IMG/VR virus record: IMGVR_UViG_3300028844_000174
Location: 1-22,820 of that record
Origin: a virus
Strand: one strand, 5' to 3'
Length of the DNA stretch: 22,820 bases
Numbering within the stretch: the stretch's first letter is position 1; each line of letters starts with the position of its first letter. A program made the translations under genes and the position numbers. Positions 15,705 through 22,353 of this stretch are shown piece by piece. Below the pieces are notes generated by a model. It made no database searches and was not told the origin of the DNA. It worked only from the letters and a program-made list of their open reading frames with translations.

Positions 15705-15988
15705 TGATTGCGATCTGGATTGACTACGAGCCTGTGTCAGAAGAGCAGGACATTATCAACGGCGCTCGGATAGTAGATGTTGAAGAGCGAGGCTGCTGGG
15801 TGATGGCTGACCCGCACGACATTGACGCGCAATACGACATCAACGGCGGTTGCTACATTGATGAGGCGTGGGGCAATAAAACTTTGGTTGAAGAAGTCGA
15901 GTACACCGTTCGCAAATGCACATGGTGTAATTACAAGATTTTGAATGCAGAGGATGTCGTTGAGACGCTGGAGGAAATGTATGCCTGA
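15704..15988 (+). CDS. Early hypothetical protein, 94 aa
   Basis: ATG 15704 overlaps the previous TGA by one base and follows AAGGAG (15690-15695) by 8 bases. It is an acidic protein (many Asp/Glu) with a CTWC pair near the C terminus and a further Cys in GGCYIDEAW. A single CxxC is not enough to claim a zinc ribbon. No family is recognised. The end overlaps the following gene by 8 nt. Confidence 0.65.
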   Translation: MIAIWIDYEPVSEEQDIINGARIVDVEERGCWVMADPHDIDAQYDINGGCYIDEAWGNKTLVEEVEYTVRKCTWCNYKILNAEDVVETLEEMYA

Positions 15989-16184
15989 GTTAGATTCTGA
16001 GTTGCAGGAGTATGTCGATACCTACTACCGCAACAGACCGCTGTTTGATGTCAGCCAGTTTGTACTTGGCTGGCAGGACTGTAAGGAAGGGAAGCCAGCT
16101 AACGTCGAGGACCGAGCATATGTTGCTGGTTACGGCGCTCGGTATTGGCATGAGCAAGAGCAAGATCGGAGGACGATGGTATGA
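15981..16184 (+). CDS. Small conserved phage protein (GWxDC...GYxxxY), 67 aa
   Basis: ATG 15981 is 6 bases after GGAGG (15970-15974); the longer frame from 15945 lies inside the previous gene. The sequence FVLGWQDCKEGKPANVEDRAYVAGYGARYWHEQ matches a recurrent short phage motif in which GWxDxxxG and YxxGYxxxY are repeated Gly/aromatic turns. Proteins of this kind are frequent in early regions of phages but have no assigned function. The stop overlaps the next ATG (ATGA). Confidence 0.65.
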   Translation: MPELDSELQEYVDTYYRNRPLFDVSQFVLGWQDCKEGKPANVEDRAYVAGYGARYWHEQEQDRRTMV

Positions 16185-16792
16185 CAGATGGAGTGGTAAA
16201 GATTCATGGTCGGGAGTACAAGACCGTAGCGTTACGGGTGGCGGAGTTTAACGAGCAGTATCCAGAGTGGTCTATTGTGACCGAGCTTGTCTCCGCTGAT
16301 GATGAAACTGTTGTGATGAAGGCGTTGGTGCTAGATCAGGACCAGCGCATAAGAGGGACAGGTTATGCGGAGGAGAAACGGACGGCATCTAAGATCAACA
16401 AGACAAGTGCAATGGAAAATGCGGAAACGTCAGCAATCGGCAGAAGCCTCGCAGCTTGCGGGTTTGCCGGTACTGAATTTGCGTCAGCAGACGAAGTTGC
16501 CAACGCCATTTCGCAGCAAAACATTGATGAGCAAGTTTCTTCCCAAGTCGCTACACTCATGGCCCATAATGAAGCCGTGAGAAATGATTGGGAAACCGTC
16601 TCTTACATGAAGGCGGCATTTGTGGAAAAAGATGCACTCGCATTTGCGGAGGCATGGCTGGAGTTAAGTGACGCGCAGAAAGAGGCGTTGTGGTTAGCTC
16701 CATCAAAGGGTGGTGTATTCACCACAGAAGAGAGGGCGTACCTACGCTCAAATGAAGTAAACGCAGCACGTAAGGAGATCATTAATGGATAG
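16181..16792 (+). CDS. Putative single-strand annealing (recombination) protein, 203 aa
   Basis: ATG 16181 follows GGAGGA (16168-16173) by 7 bases. The N-terminal domain has VALRVAEFNEQYPEWSIVTELV and MKALVLDQDQRIRGTGYAEEKR. It continues with SKINKTSAMENAETSAIGRSLAACGFAGTEFASADEVANAI. The last segment, ending in an ENxETSAIGRxLAxxG helix, recalls phage annealing proteins of the Rad52-like/Sak type, which pair complementary strands in recombination. The C-terminal half is helical (VRNDWETVSYMKAAFVEKDAL). It overlaps an SSB-like gene, a common pairing for recombination cassettes. The family assignment is tentative; an unrelated DNA-binding protein cannot be excluded. Confidence 0.55.
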   Translation: MTDGVVKIHGREYKTVALRVAEFNEQYPEWSIVTELVSADDETVVMKALVLDQDQRIRGTGYAEEKRTASKINKTSAMENAETSAIGRSLAACGFAGTEFASADEVANAISQQNIDEQVSSQVATLMAHNEAVRNDWETVSYMKAAFVEKDALAFAEAWLELSDAQKEALWLAPSKGGVFTTEERAYLRSNEVNAARKEIING

Positions 16793-17048
16793 TGAGTTAA
16801 TCGGGGGTCTATACCCGAAGAAGCGTGACGGTCAGCCAGACTTTGTTATTGGCAAGCTGTCAATCAACGTACCTCAGTTTCGCGAGTGGATGGCTGAGTA
16901 TCTGAAGGCCAACCCGGGTGGCGAGTGGATCAACATTGATATGTTGGTGAGCAAAGCCGGTAAGGGTTACGCGAAACTAGACACTTGGGAGCCTGAGAGC
17001 AAAGAGGAACCCAAGTCTGAGCCGGTGTCGGAAGACATCCCATTTTGA
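16785..17048 (+). CDS. SSB-like single-stranded-DNA-binding protein, 87 aa
   Basis: ATG 16785 follows AAGGAG (16772-16777) by 7 bases and overlaps the upstream gene by 8 nt. The body is a small beta-rich domain (LYPKKRDGQPDFVIGKLSI, GGEWINIDMLVSKAGKGYAKLDTW) compatible with an OB fold. It is followed by an acidic disordered tail that ends EDIPF, essentially the C-terminal tip by which bacterial SSB recruits replication and recombination proteins. It is shorter than typical SSB (about 170 aa) because the linker is reduced. Its position between a putative annealing protein and primase/helicase genes supports the call. Confidence 0.65.
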   Translation: MDSELIGGLYPKKRDGQPDFVIGKLSINVPQFREWMAEYLKANPGGEWINIDMLVSKAGKGYAKLDTWEPESKEEPKSEPVSEDIPF

Positions 17049-17055
17049 GGTAGCT

Positions 17056-17268
17056 ATGGAACGAATGGATGTAGGTAAGCGCATCCGGGCGTTGCAAGAT
17101 CAGCGCGGGGTCAGCACCCGCGCACTTGCCCGCCTAATGGATGAACACCCCAATCAGGTGGTGAGATGGCGCAACGCGAAGACTGTTAAGGTTAGCGTTG
17201 TGGAAGATTTTTGTTCTGCAATGGAGATAGGTGTACCTGAGTTTTTCAGTGACTACGAGCCACTATAG
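17056..17268 (+). CDS. XRE/Cro-type DNA-binding regulator, 70 aa
   Basis: ATG 17056 follows GAGG (17047-17050) by 5 bases; an in-frame ATG at 17065 is possible. Residues ~6-60 form an HTH_XRE domain: VGKRIRALQDQRGVSTRALARLMDEHPNQVVRWRN, with helix 2 (STRALARLM) and recognition helix 3 (HPNQVVRWRN). The end, VEDFCSAMEIGVPEFF, is the usual helix 5. It is a single-domain protein of Cro size with no oligomerisation domain. It is the only clear transcription regulator here and may bind the shared inverted repeats in the two promoter regions. A structural HTH role in replication is an alternative. Confidence 0.75.
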   Translation: MERMDVGKRIRALQDQRGVSTRALARLMDEHPNQVVRWRNAKTVKVSVVEDFCSAMEIGVPEFFSDYEPL

Positions 17269-17277
17269 GAGGGGTTT

Positions 17278-17706
17278 ATGTCAGCGCAAGATATTCTGGA
17301 TCGCGTCCAGAAGTACAAGAAGACCGGCAGCGGGAAGTGGATGGCAACGTGTCCTGCACACGGCGATCTGTCGCCATCACTGTCAGTCACAGAGCTAGAA
17401 GACGGGAGGGTGTTAATCAACTGCTACGCTGGCTGCGGCGCAATTGATGTTTTAGCGTCCGTAGGGCTGGATTGGCAGACCCTATACCCTGACACCGACC
17501 AGAACTTCAAATCGCTCAGAAGGCCATCAGAGGCTTCTGTGGAGGACTTTGTGGTTGAGTTGGCGGAACACGCCAAGAAGACCGGGCAGCAACTGTCCCG
17601 GGAGGACAAGCTGCGCTACGCCAAAGCATTAAAAAGGGGCGGGCGTCAAAACCAGTTTGTGGACACAGTGGTAAGGGGGGCGTCCGGTGAAGTGGGTAAA
17701 GCATGA
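17278..17706 (+). CDS. Stand-alone primase-type zinc-finger protein, 142 aa
   Basis: ATG 17278 lies just after AGGAGG (17267-17272). Residues 25-53 hold the CHC2-type zinc finger: CPAH (C25, H28) and CYAGC (C49, C53), with PSLSV between them as in phage primases. The following DVLASVGLDWQTLYP is the usual post-finger helix. The remaining ~80 residues are helical and basic; no TOPRIM or primase catalytic motif is present. It thus looks like only the template-recognition part of a T7 gp4-type primase. The helicase part lies two genes downstream. It overlaps the next gene by 20 nt, with a G6 run in the overlap region. Confidence 0.75.
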   Translation: MSAQDILDRVQKYKKTGSGKWMATCPAHGDLSPSLSVTELEDGRVLINCYAGCGAIDVLASVGLDWQTLYPDTDQNFKSLRRPSEASVEDFVVELAEHAKKTGQQLSREDKLRYAKALKRGGRQNQFVDTVVRGASGEVGKA

Positions 17707-18358
17707 TACTGACGCGCATAGGGACGCCAAGCTGAAGAAGCTGATGTTGTCCTACGGAATGGAGGGGTACGGACTGTACTGGTATTGCGTCGAGCTAATA
17801 GCGGGCGATGTCAGCGCAGAGAAGTACAACTTTGAGCTAGAGCATGATGCGGAAATCATCAGCCATGACACCGGGATCTCAATCACCAAGGTAAACGAGA
17901 TGATGGCGTTTATGGTGGACTTGGATTTGTTTGAGAATGACGGCGGCATCATTACCTGTCTGAAAATCGCCAAGCGGCTGGATTCATCAATGACTAGCAA
18001 CCCAGAAATGCGGAAGCTAATCAGTAGGTTGAAGGACGTAGGTGACGCAGATTCTCACAGCAGTCATGACCCCGTCATGATAGAGTCATGCAAGACTAGA
18101 TTAGATAAGACTAGAAAAGATAGTAAGGGGTCCAAATCGAAACGATTTGTCCCGCCGTCTTTGGAGGAGATCGCTACTGTTTGCAAAGAGCGGGGATATC
18201 TTTTCGTAGACCCAGATTCATTCTTTCACTTTTACGAGTCCAAGAACTGGATGGTTGGTCGGAGCAAGATGAGCAATTGGGTGCAGGCGGCTGCCGGGTG
18301 GAATGCCCGGGAGAAAAAGCGCCAGCGAGGTAACAAACAAGCGGAGTACATCGTATGA
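17687..18358 (+). CDS. DUF4373/Lin1244-like replication-associated protein, 223 aa
   Basis: The start is GTG at 17687 preceded by AAGGGGGG (17673-17680, spacer 6); the frame is closed by TAA at 17672. The N-terminal domain (WVKHDTDAHRDAKLKKLMLSYGMEGYGLYWYCVELI ... MMAFMVDLDLFENDGGIITC) matches the DUF4373/Lin1244-like winged-helix domain found in phage replisome organisers. A Ser/Lys-rich linker (residues ~125-155) leads to a C-terminal helical region with FHFYESKNWMVG and WVQAAAGWNAREKKRQ. Such proteins commonly precede a helicase gene and may load it, as here (ATGA overlap with the helicase). Helicase loading is inferred. Confidence 0.7.
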   Translation: MKWVKHDTDAHRDAKLKKLMLSYGMEGYGLYWYCVELIAGDVSAEKYNFELEHDAEIISHDTGISITKVNEMMAFMVDLDLFENDGGIITCLKIAKRLDSSMTSNPEMRKLISRLKDVGDADSHSSHDPVMIESCKTRLDKTRKDSKGSKSKRFVPPSLEEIATVCKERGYLFVDPDSFFHFYESKNWMVGRSKMSNWVQAAAGWNAREKKRQRGNKQAEYIV

Positions 18359-19317
18359 ATCGGATCCCCCGGAGGGAGGTCGAAGACTTTACAGACAAGG
18401 ACTTGCAGGACATCTACGCGCAAGTTGAAGAGCTTGATGTTGTCGGGATCGACGCATTCAAGGATGAGTTCTTGGACAGCATTGAGGTAAACAGCGAGGT
18501 GGCGGGTACGCCGCTGCCGTTCCCCAACACCGAAGACAAGCTACGCCTACGGAGCGCAGAGGTGTCGGTCTGGGCTGGGATTAACGGTCATAAGAAAAGC
18601 ACACTACTGAGCCAGATATTGGTACACGCTGCACAACATCACCCGGTTGGGCTGGCATCGTTTGAGATGCGGCTGCAGGATACCGCCAAGATGATGTGCA
18701 AGCAGGCTGCTGCAGTGGATCGTGTGTCCCAGCACTTTGCCGAAGACTTTATTGAGTGGAGCCGGGACCGGATCTGGTGGTACAGGGCGCTAGGCTCAGT
18801 GACCCCGCTACAGGCATTGGGTAGCGTATCCGCGATGGCGAAGCGTGGCGTGAAGCTGGTGGCACTGGACAACTTGCAATTCATGGGGGTTACCGATGAT
18901 CCGGAGCGGGAGAGGTTGTTCTTCAACCAACTAATATCGCTGGCTGAGGCGCTGAAGATCCACATTGCTATTGTGCATCACGTTAGGAAGCCGCCGCAGG
19001 GCGGGGATGAATATATCCCGACTAGGTTCGATGTCCGGGGCGGCAGCACTATCACGGATCAAGCCCATGTTCTTTGTATTACGTGGCACAACAAGCTACG
19101 GGCTATGGCGAAGCGCAAGCACGAGGACGGCATACCGCTGACTGAGCGCGAGACCGCAGAGTTAGCTGAGGGCGTCGATCAGCGGCTAGTTGTGGCGAAA
19201 CAGCGCCACCATCACTGGGAAGGAACCATCGCCTTGTTTGATGGCCCCGGGCAGACGTTTAAGCGGTCAGAGTCAGCCAATAACATAAGAGTCGATATTC
19301 CGAGGAGTGAGCGATGA
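18355..19317 (+). CDS. DnaB/RecA-fold replicative helicase, 320 aa
   Basis: ATG 18355 overlaps the previous stop by four bases. The protein is a helicase domain without primase or DnaB N-terminal domain. Walker A lies at residues 75-82 (GINGHKKS); Walker B is LVALDNL with D172; then come IAIVHHVRKP and the motif RGGSTITDQAHVLCITWHN. The order is that of DnaB/T7 gp4/Twinkle-type 5'-3' helicases. The position before the Walker lysine, normally Gly (GxxxxGK), is Lys80 here. Length is near that of phage single-domain helicases (about 300-450 aa). It is expected to act at the fork with the zinc-finger protein and DUF4373 protein upstream. Confidence 0.85.
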   Translation: MNRIPRREVEDFTDKDLQDIYAQVEELDVVGIDAFKDEFLDSIEVNSEVAGTPLPFPNTEDKLRLRSAEVSVWAGINGHKKSTLLSQILVHAAQHHPVGLASFEMRLQDTAKMMCKQAAAVDRVSQHFAEDFIEWSRDRIWWYRALGSVTPLQALGSVSAMAKRGVKLVALDNLQFMGVTDDPERERLFFNQLISLAEALKIHIAIVHHVRKPPQGGDEYIPTRFDVRGGSTITDQAHVLCITWHNKLRAMAKRKHEDGIPLTERETAELAEGVDQRLVVAKQRHHHWEGTIALFDGPGQTFKRSESANNIRVDIPRSER

Positions 19318-19466
19318 AGCGGGAGAGCGTTGAAGAATACTTGATGCGTGGGGGAAAAATAAAACAATTACCTCCAGAGCCAGAACTGGGACATAGGACA
19401 CAAACTAAAGGCCGCGTGAGGAACTGGCAGAGAGCAAGCACAGGAACTAAAGGGAGGCTAAAGTGA
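19314..19466 (+). CDS. Very small basic phage protein, 50 aa
   Basis: ATG 19314 overlaps the helicase stop (ATGA) and the TGA at 19464-19466 overlaps the next ATG. The start, MKRESVEEYLMRGGKIKQLPPEPE, fits a recurrent small phage protein with pattern V-x-E-(F/Y)-L-x-R-G-G-K-(I/V). The rest is Arg/Lys/Gly-rich. Tight coupling at both ends shows it is a real gene. Function is unknown; the strong positive charge would allow nucleic acid binding. Confidence 0.75.
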   Translation: MKRESVEEYLMRGGKIKQLPPEPELGHRTQTKGRVRNWQRASTGTKGRLK

Positions 19467-19672
19467 TGAAGTGGGAATCGGATCAGGTCGGCGGCAGTCA
19501 CTACAAGACCATGAAGATACAGCCTCTGGACTACGCGCTGCAGAATGGTCTGGGCATATGTGAACACGCGGTGGTCAAGTATGTGTCACGGTGGAAGATG
19601 AAGGGCGGGATACAGGATCTGGAGAAGGCCCGACACTACATCGACATTTTGATTGAGCAAGCTAATGCGTAA
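19466..19672 (+). CDS. DUF3310 family protein, 68 aa
   Basis: ATG 19466 is chosen (TGATG junction; GGAGG at 19453-19457 upstream) over the in-frame GTG 19463. Residues DQVGGSHYKTMKIQPLDYALQNGLGICEHAVVKYVSRWKMKGGIQDLEKARHYIDILIE cover the whole DUF3310 pattern: HY, IQPxDY, N-x-L, KYxxRxKxKxGxxDLxKAxHYID. This family is common in phages and sometimes annotated as a nucleotide kinase, but no P-loop is present and the fold resembles MazG-like helices. Its real activity is unproven. The end overlaps the next gene by 8 nt. Confidence 0.85.
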   Translation: MKWESDQVGGSHYKTMKIQPLDYALQNGLGICEHAVVKYVSRWKMKGGIQDLEKARHYIDILIEQANA

Positions 19673-20543
19673 CTGGAGCAACAGCGCGTCTATCGCAGTA
19701 GATGATCCGGGGCGTCACCAAACCGCTAAGGCGGCAGAACTATTGGTCAGGGATGAGCTAGGTGCGAGTAGGGTGTCAGAGTCAAATATTGGATGCTTGT
19801 GGGACTTAGAGTTCTGCGGCATAAAGATTGATGTGAAGACTAAGCAGCGGAATGTGTCGCCACAAGCGCACCATGACGCCCATGTTGAGGCGTCACAAAT
19901 TGACTACCCAGTTGATGCCTACGTTTTTTGTAGTAGCAACATGAAGTCAGGCAAAACTGAGATGGTCGGCTGGGCGTGGAAACACGACTTTGACCGGCTG
20001 TGTAGGAAGGTAAAGAAAGGCGATCCTGATGGCCCGTTCCGGGAGAGAGCGGATGCTTTCAAGATCAAGCACGATCTATTACGACCCATTGAGGGAATGA
20101 GGGAAGCTATGAGTGAGTTTTGGTTAGTAAAGGACAAGCAGCAGCTGCGCCAGCGGCTTGAGTTTTTCCAAAAGTATTTGGAAAGCGAATGGAACTGGGA
20201 ATACCCAGTTGAGTGGAAGGTAAAGCGATATGTGGCAAAGCGGTCGCTATCTCAGAATGCGCTCTTCCATGTTTGGTGCCGGGAGATGGCTGAACACTTC
20301 AAATCGAAGGGTGCAGATATCACTGAAGAAAAAATGAAAGAGCTGATAAAATACAAGCTGTTAGGTACGGAAGATCGGCAGATAAACAACACGGTGATCC
20401 CCGGGCAAGTGCGGGAGACCAGCGGGTTGGATCGTGGGGAGATGATGGACTTCATGGACGGTGTATTGGAGTGGGCGTTGGATCACGGCGTGAAACTCAC
20501 CTGTCCCCAAGACTCGGAGTACATGACACTTAAACGGGGGTAA
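19665..20543 (+). CDS. PD-(D/E)XK nuclease fused to NinB-like recombination domain, 292 aa
   Basis: ATG 19665 is the best start; the frame upstream (TTG 19653) runs further into DUF3310. Residues ~18-125 look like a restriction-endonuclease fold: E25, D47, then D56-V-K58 (IDVKTK), with DYPVDAYVF following, matching the E ... D ... (D/E)xK order. Residues ~155-292 start with FWLVKDKQQLRQRL and contain KRSLSQNALFHVWCREMAEHF (RSLSQN at 193-198). This resembles lambda NinB/Orf-type proteins, which bind ssDNA-SSB complexes and aid recombination. Fusion of a nuclease with a NinB-like part would couple end processing with strand handling. The nuclease call is by motif only. Confidence 0.65.
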   Translation: MRNWSNSASIAVDDPGRHQTAKAAELLVRDELGASRVSESNIGCLWDLEFCGIKIDVKTKQRNVSPQAHHDAHVEASQIDYPVDAYVFCSSNMKSGKTEMVGWAWKHDFDRLCRKVKKGDPDGPFRERADAFKIKHDLLRPIEGMREAMSEFWLVKDKQQLRQRLEFFQKYLESEWNWEYPVEWKVKRYVAKRSLSQNALFHVWCREMAEHFKSKGADITEEKMKELIKYKLLGTEDRQINNTVIPGQVRETSGLDRGEMMDFMDGVLEWALDHGVKLTCPQDSEYMTLKRG

Positions 20544-20546
20544 TGG

Positions 20547-21707
20547 ATGCACCATCCGCTACTAGACTTTTGTACCACTGAAAAACAGATTTCTGTAATT
20601 AGCTTGTGCATGGTTCAAGGGCTTTCGCAAAGGGATGCCGCAAAAGAATTACAATGCACTAGAGACGCCGTTAAAAACCAGATTCAAGCGGTAAAAGAAA
20701 AGGCCGCTCGCAGAGGTTATAGCCCGGACCATGATTGGCGGAACCCGGTTCCTGACGGTCATAAAATCAAGGGCGTCTCGACGTTCTATGATGAGGATGG
20801 CAAGCCGGTACGCCAGTGGGTTAAGTCTCAGACTGATGAGAAGCGCCAGTTTGAGATCCTTGTGGAACGTCTGGAGGCCGCGCAAGAGGGGCTAAAGCCG
20901 TTCAAGCCCGTGGCTGCGCCGAAGTCTGTTGATGACGATCTGCTCACGCTACTTACCATCACCGACTTTCACCTTGGGATGTACGCCTACGAAGCTGAGA
21001 CCGGGGATGATTGGGATATGCGTATCGCCCGGGACGTATTCCTTAATTCGGTTCACGATATGATCAAGGCATCACCTAAGTCTGGCACTGGAGTTCTATG
21101 TCAGCTAGGTGACTTCCTGCACTGGGACGGGATACTCAGCGTCACGCCGCAGTCGGGCCATATTCTGGACGCGGACACCCGGTACGGTAAGTTGGTAGAG
21201 ATGTCGATGTCTGTTATGACCGAGGCGGTCAGGATGATGCTGCGGAAGTTCGACAAGGTTGTGGTGATATCTGCCGAGGGCAACCATGACATCTCAGGTA
21301 GCATCTGGCTGCGGAAGCACATCAAGCACTTGTTTGGGGGTGAGCCGCGGCTGTCGGTGATCGACAACGACTTCCCCTACTACGCATACCTACACGGTGA
21401 GACGATGCTCGCGTTTCACCACGGTCACAAGGTTAAGCTGGCTAATCTTCATAAGCTGTTCGCTAGTGAGCCAAGGTTCCGCGAGATGTGGGGGTCAGCC
21501 ACCACAACCTATATCCATACCGGACATTACCATCATGAGCGGGTGGTGGAGGACGGCGGCGCTATCGCAGAGATGCACCCGACACTAAGTGGCAGGGATG
21601 CGTATGCTGCGCGAGGCGGATGGGTGTCACGCCGGGGGGCAAAGGCGATTACCTACCATAAGACCGAGGGCGAGATAGCCCGTATAACCGTGAGGCCGCG
21701 ATTGTGA
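20547..21707 (+). CDS. HTH plus calcineurin-like metallophosphoesterase, 386 aa
   Basis: ATG 20547 has a G-run (20536-20540) six bases upstream. Residues ~12-50 are a sigma/Fis-like helix-turn-helix (TEKQISVISLCMVQGLSQRDAAKELQCTRDAVKNQI). A linker follows, then a complete metallophosphoesterase core: D140-F-H142, GD189, GNHD (246-248), HHGH (291-294) and GHYH (326-329). The metal-binding set is intact, so it should be a two-metal phosphodiesterase or nuclease, possibly SbcD/Mre11-like. The HTH may recognise DNA. The architecture is known in other phages but its substrate is unclear. It lies between the nuclease-NinB fusion and the HNH gene, so a DNA-processing role is likely. Confidence 0.82.
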   Translation: MHHPLLDFCTTEKQISVISLCMVQGLSQRDAAKELQCTRDAVKNQIQAVKEKAARRGYSPDHDWRNPVPDGHKIKGVSTFYDEDGKPVRQWVKSQTDEKRQFEILVERLEAAQEGLKPFKPVAAPKSVDDDLLTLLTITDFHLGMYAYEAETGDDWDMRIARDVFLNSVHDMIKASPKSGTGVLCQLGDFLHWDGILSVTPQSGHILDADTRYGKLVEMSMSVMTEAVRMMLRKFDKVVVISAEGNHDISGSIWLRKHIKHLFGGEPRLSVIDNDFPYYAYLHGETMLAFHHGHKVKLANLHKLFASEPRFREMWGSATTTYIHTGHYHHERVVEDGGAIAEMHPTLSGRDAYAARGGWVSRRGAKAITYHKTEGEIARITVRPRL

Positions 21708-21961
21708 TTCCAGTATTTAAGATGCCGATGGGCAAGGGCGAGGTTGCGATCCTGACTGAGACAGTCGGCGGCGCAATGTCGAACACCACTAACAGAAGCC
21801 TGACTGACGTTTACACCGACACATGGCCCGATGGCATTACGGTTGATGTCAATCTGGAGAACTTTACCCGGGTGTGGCTCACCTGTCTCTGCTGCGAGCT
21901 AGAAGAGCTAGAGGGCGAGATGGAGTTTATTGTTGGTGAGGTCAGTACGGAGGTTCATTGA
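21704..21961 (+). CDS. Small acidic hypothetical protein, 85 aa
   Basis: The start is GTG at 21704 (GTGA overlap with the preceding stop); ATG 21722 is an alternative without a better ribosome site. Sequence: a beta-rich N-terminal half (VFKMPMGKGEVAILTETVGG), then FTRVWLTCLCCELEELEGEMEFIVGE with a CLCC cluster. No family is recognised. The CxCC cluster might bind metal, but only three Cys are present. It is coupled to the next gene by TGATG. Confidence 0.6.
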   Translation: MIPVFKMPMGKGEVAILTETVGGAMSNTTNRSLTDVYTDTWPDGITVDVNLENFTRVWLTCLCCELEELEGEMEFIVGEVSTEVH

Positions 21962-22344
21962 TGGCGGTTAAAAGAGACGCCGCGGACATTTGGTTTAGCA
22001 AGGCGGTCCGGGCGAGGGACGGCAAGTGCCTGCACACTGGTAGGACTGACGTATTAGAGTGCGCCCACATCTACGGACGCCGGGCTAAGATCCTGAGATG
22101 GTCCCTTGATAATGCGGTTAGCCTAACCCACAGCAGCCACCGTTACTTTACTGAGAACCCTGTAGCGTTCCACGATTGGCTGGAGCAGACGCTGGGCGAG
22201 GGGCATATGACGATACTGCGTGAGAAGGCGCGGGGTCATATGAAGACCAACGAGGCGCTGCGGCGAGAGATAGCCAAGCATTATCGGGAAGAACTCAAGA
22301 AATTAGAGGCAGATCCCGACTACAAATTAATTTCATTTAATTAA
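21961..22344 (+). CDS. HNH-endonuclease-like protein (NinG-like?), zinc ligands reduced, 127 aa
   Basis: ATG 21961 follows GGAGG (21949-21953) by 7 bases and overlaps the previous TGA. The HNH outline is present: ECAHIYGR (catalytic-type H36), WSLDNAVSL (N51) and SSHRYFTENPVAFHDWL (H60). The two CxxC zinc knuckles typical of this family are changed: CLHT at 23-26 and THSS at 56-59, leaving only C23. The C-terminal ~45 residues are a charged helix. The gene context (nuclease/NinB, phosphoesterase) makes a recombination nuclease plausible. It may be a zinc-independent HNH enzyme or an inactive relative. Confidence 0.72.
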   Translation: MAVKRDAADIWFSKAVRARDGKCLHTGRTDVLECAHIYGRRAKILRWSLDNAVSLTHSSHRYFTENPVAFHDWLEQTLGEGHMTILREKARGHMKTNEALRREIAKHYREELKKLEADPDYKLISFN

Positions 22345-22350
22345 TAAAAA
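22325..22350 (+). terminator. Weak AT-rich hairpin at the end of the replication operon
   Basis: AATTAA and TTTAATTAAT pair across the last codons of the HNH gene and the bases after its stop, followed by AAAAAG rather than a T-run on the + strand. It is a poor terminator on this strand. It is listed because it is the only secondary structure between the two operons. Confidence 0.25.
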
Positions 22351-22353
22351 GGG

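Noticed and set aside
19466-19672. Nucleotide kinase function for the DUF3310 gene
   Set aside because: No P-loop or kinase motif; that annotation is inherited by habit and not supported by the sequence.
20543-20581. ATG at 20543, four bases before the chosen phosphoesterase start
   Set aside because: It is in another frame and meets a stop after 12 codons; the HTH-phosphoesterase frame starts at 20547.
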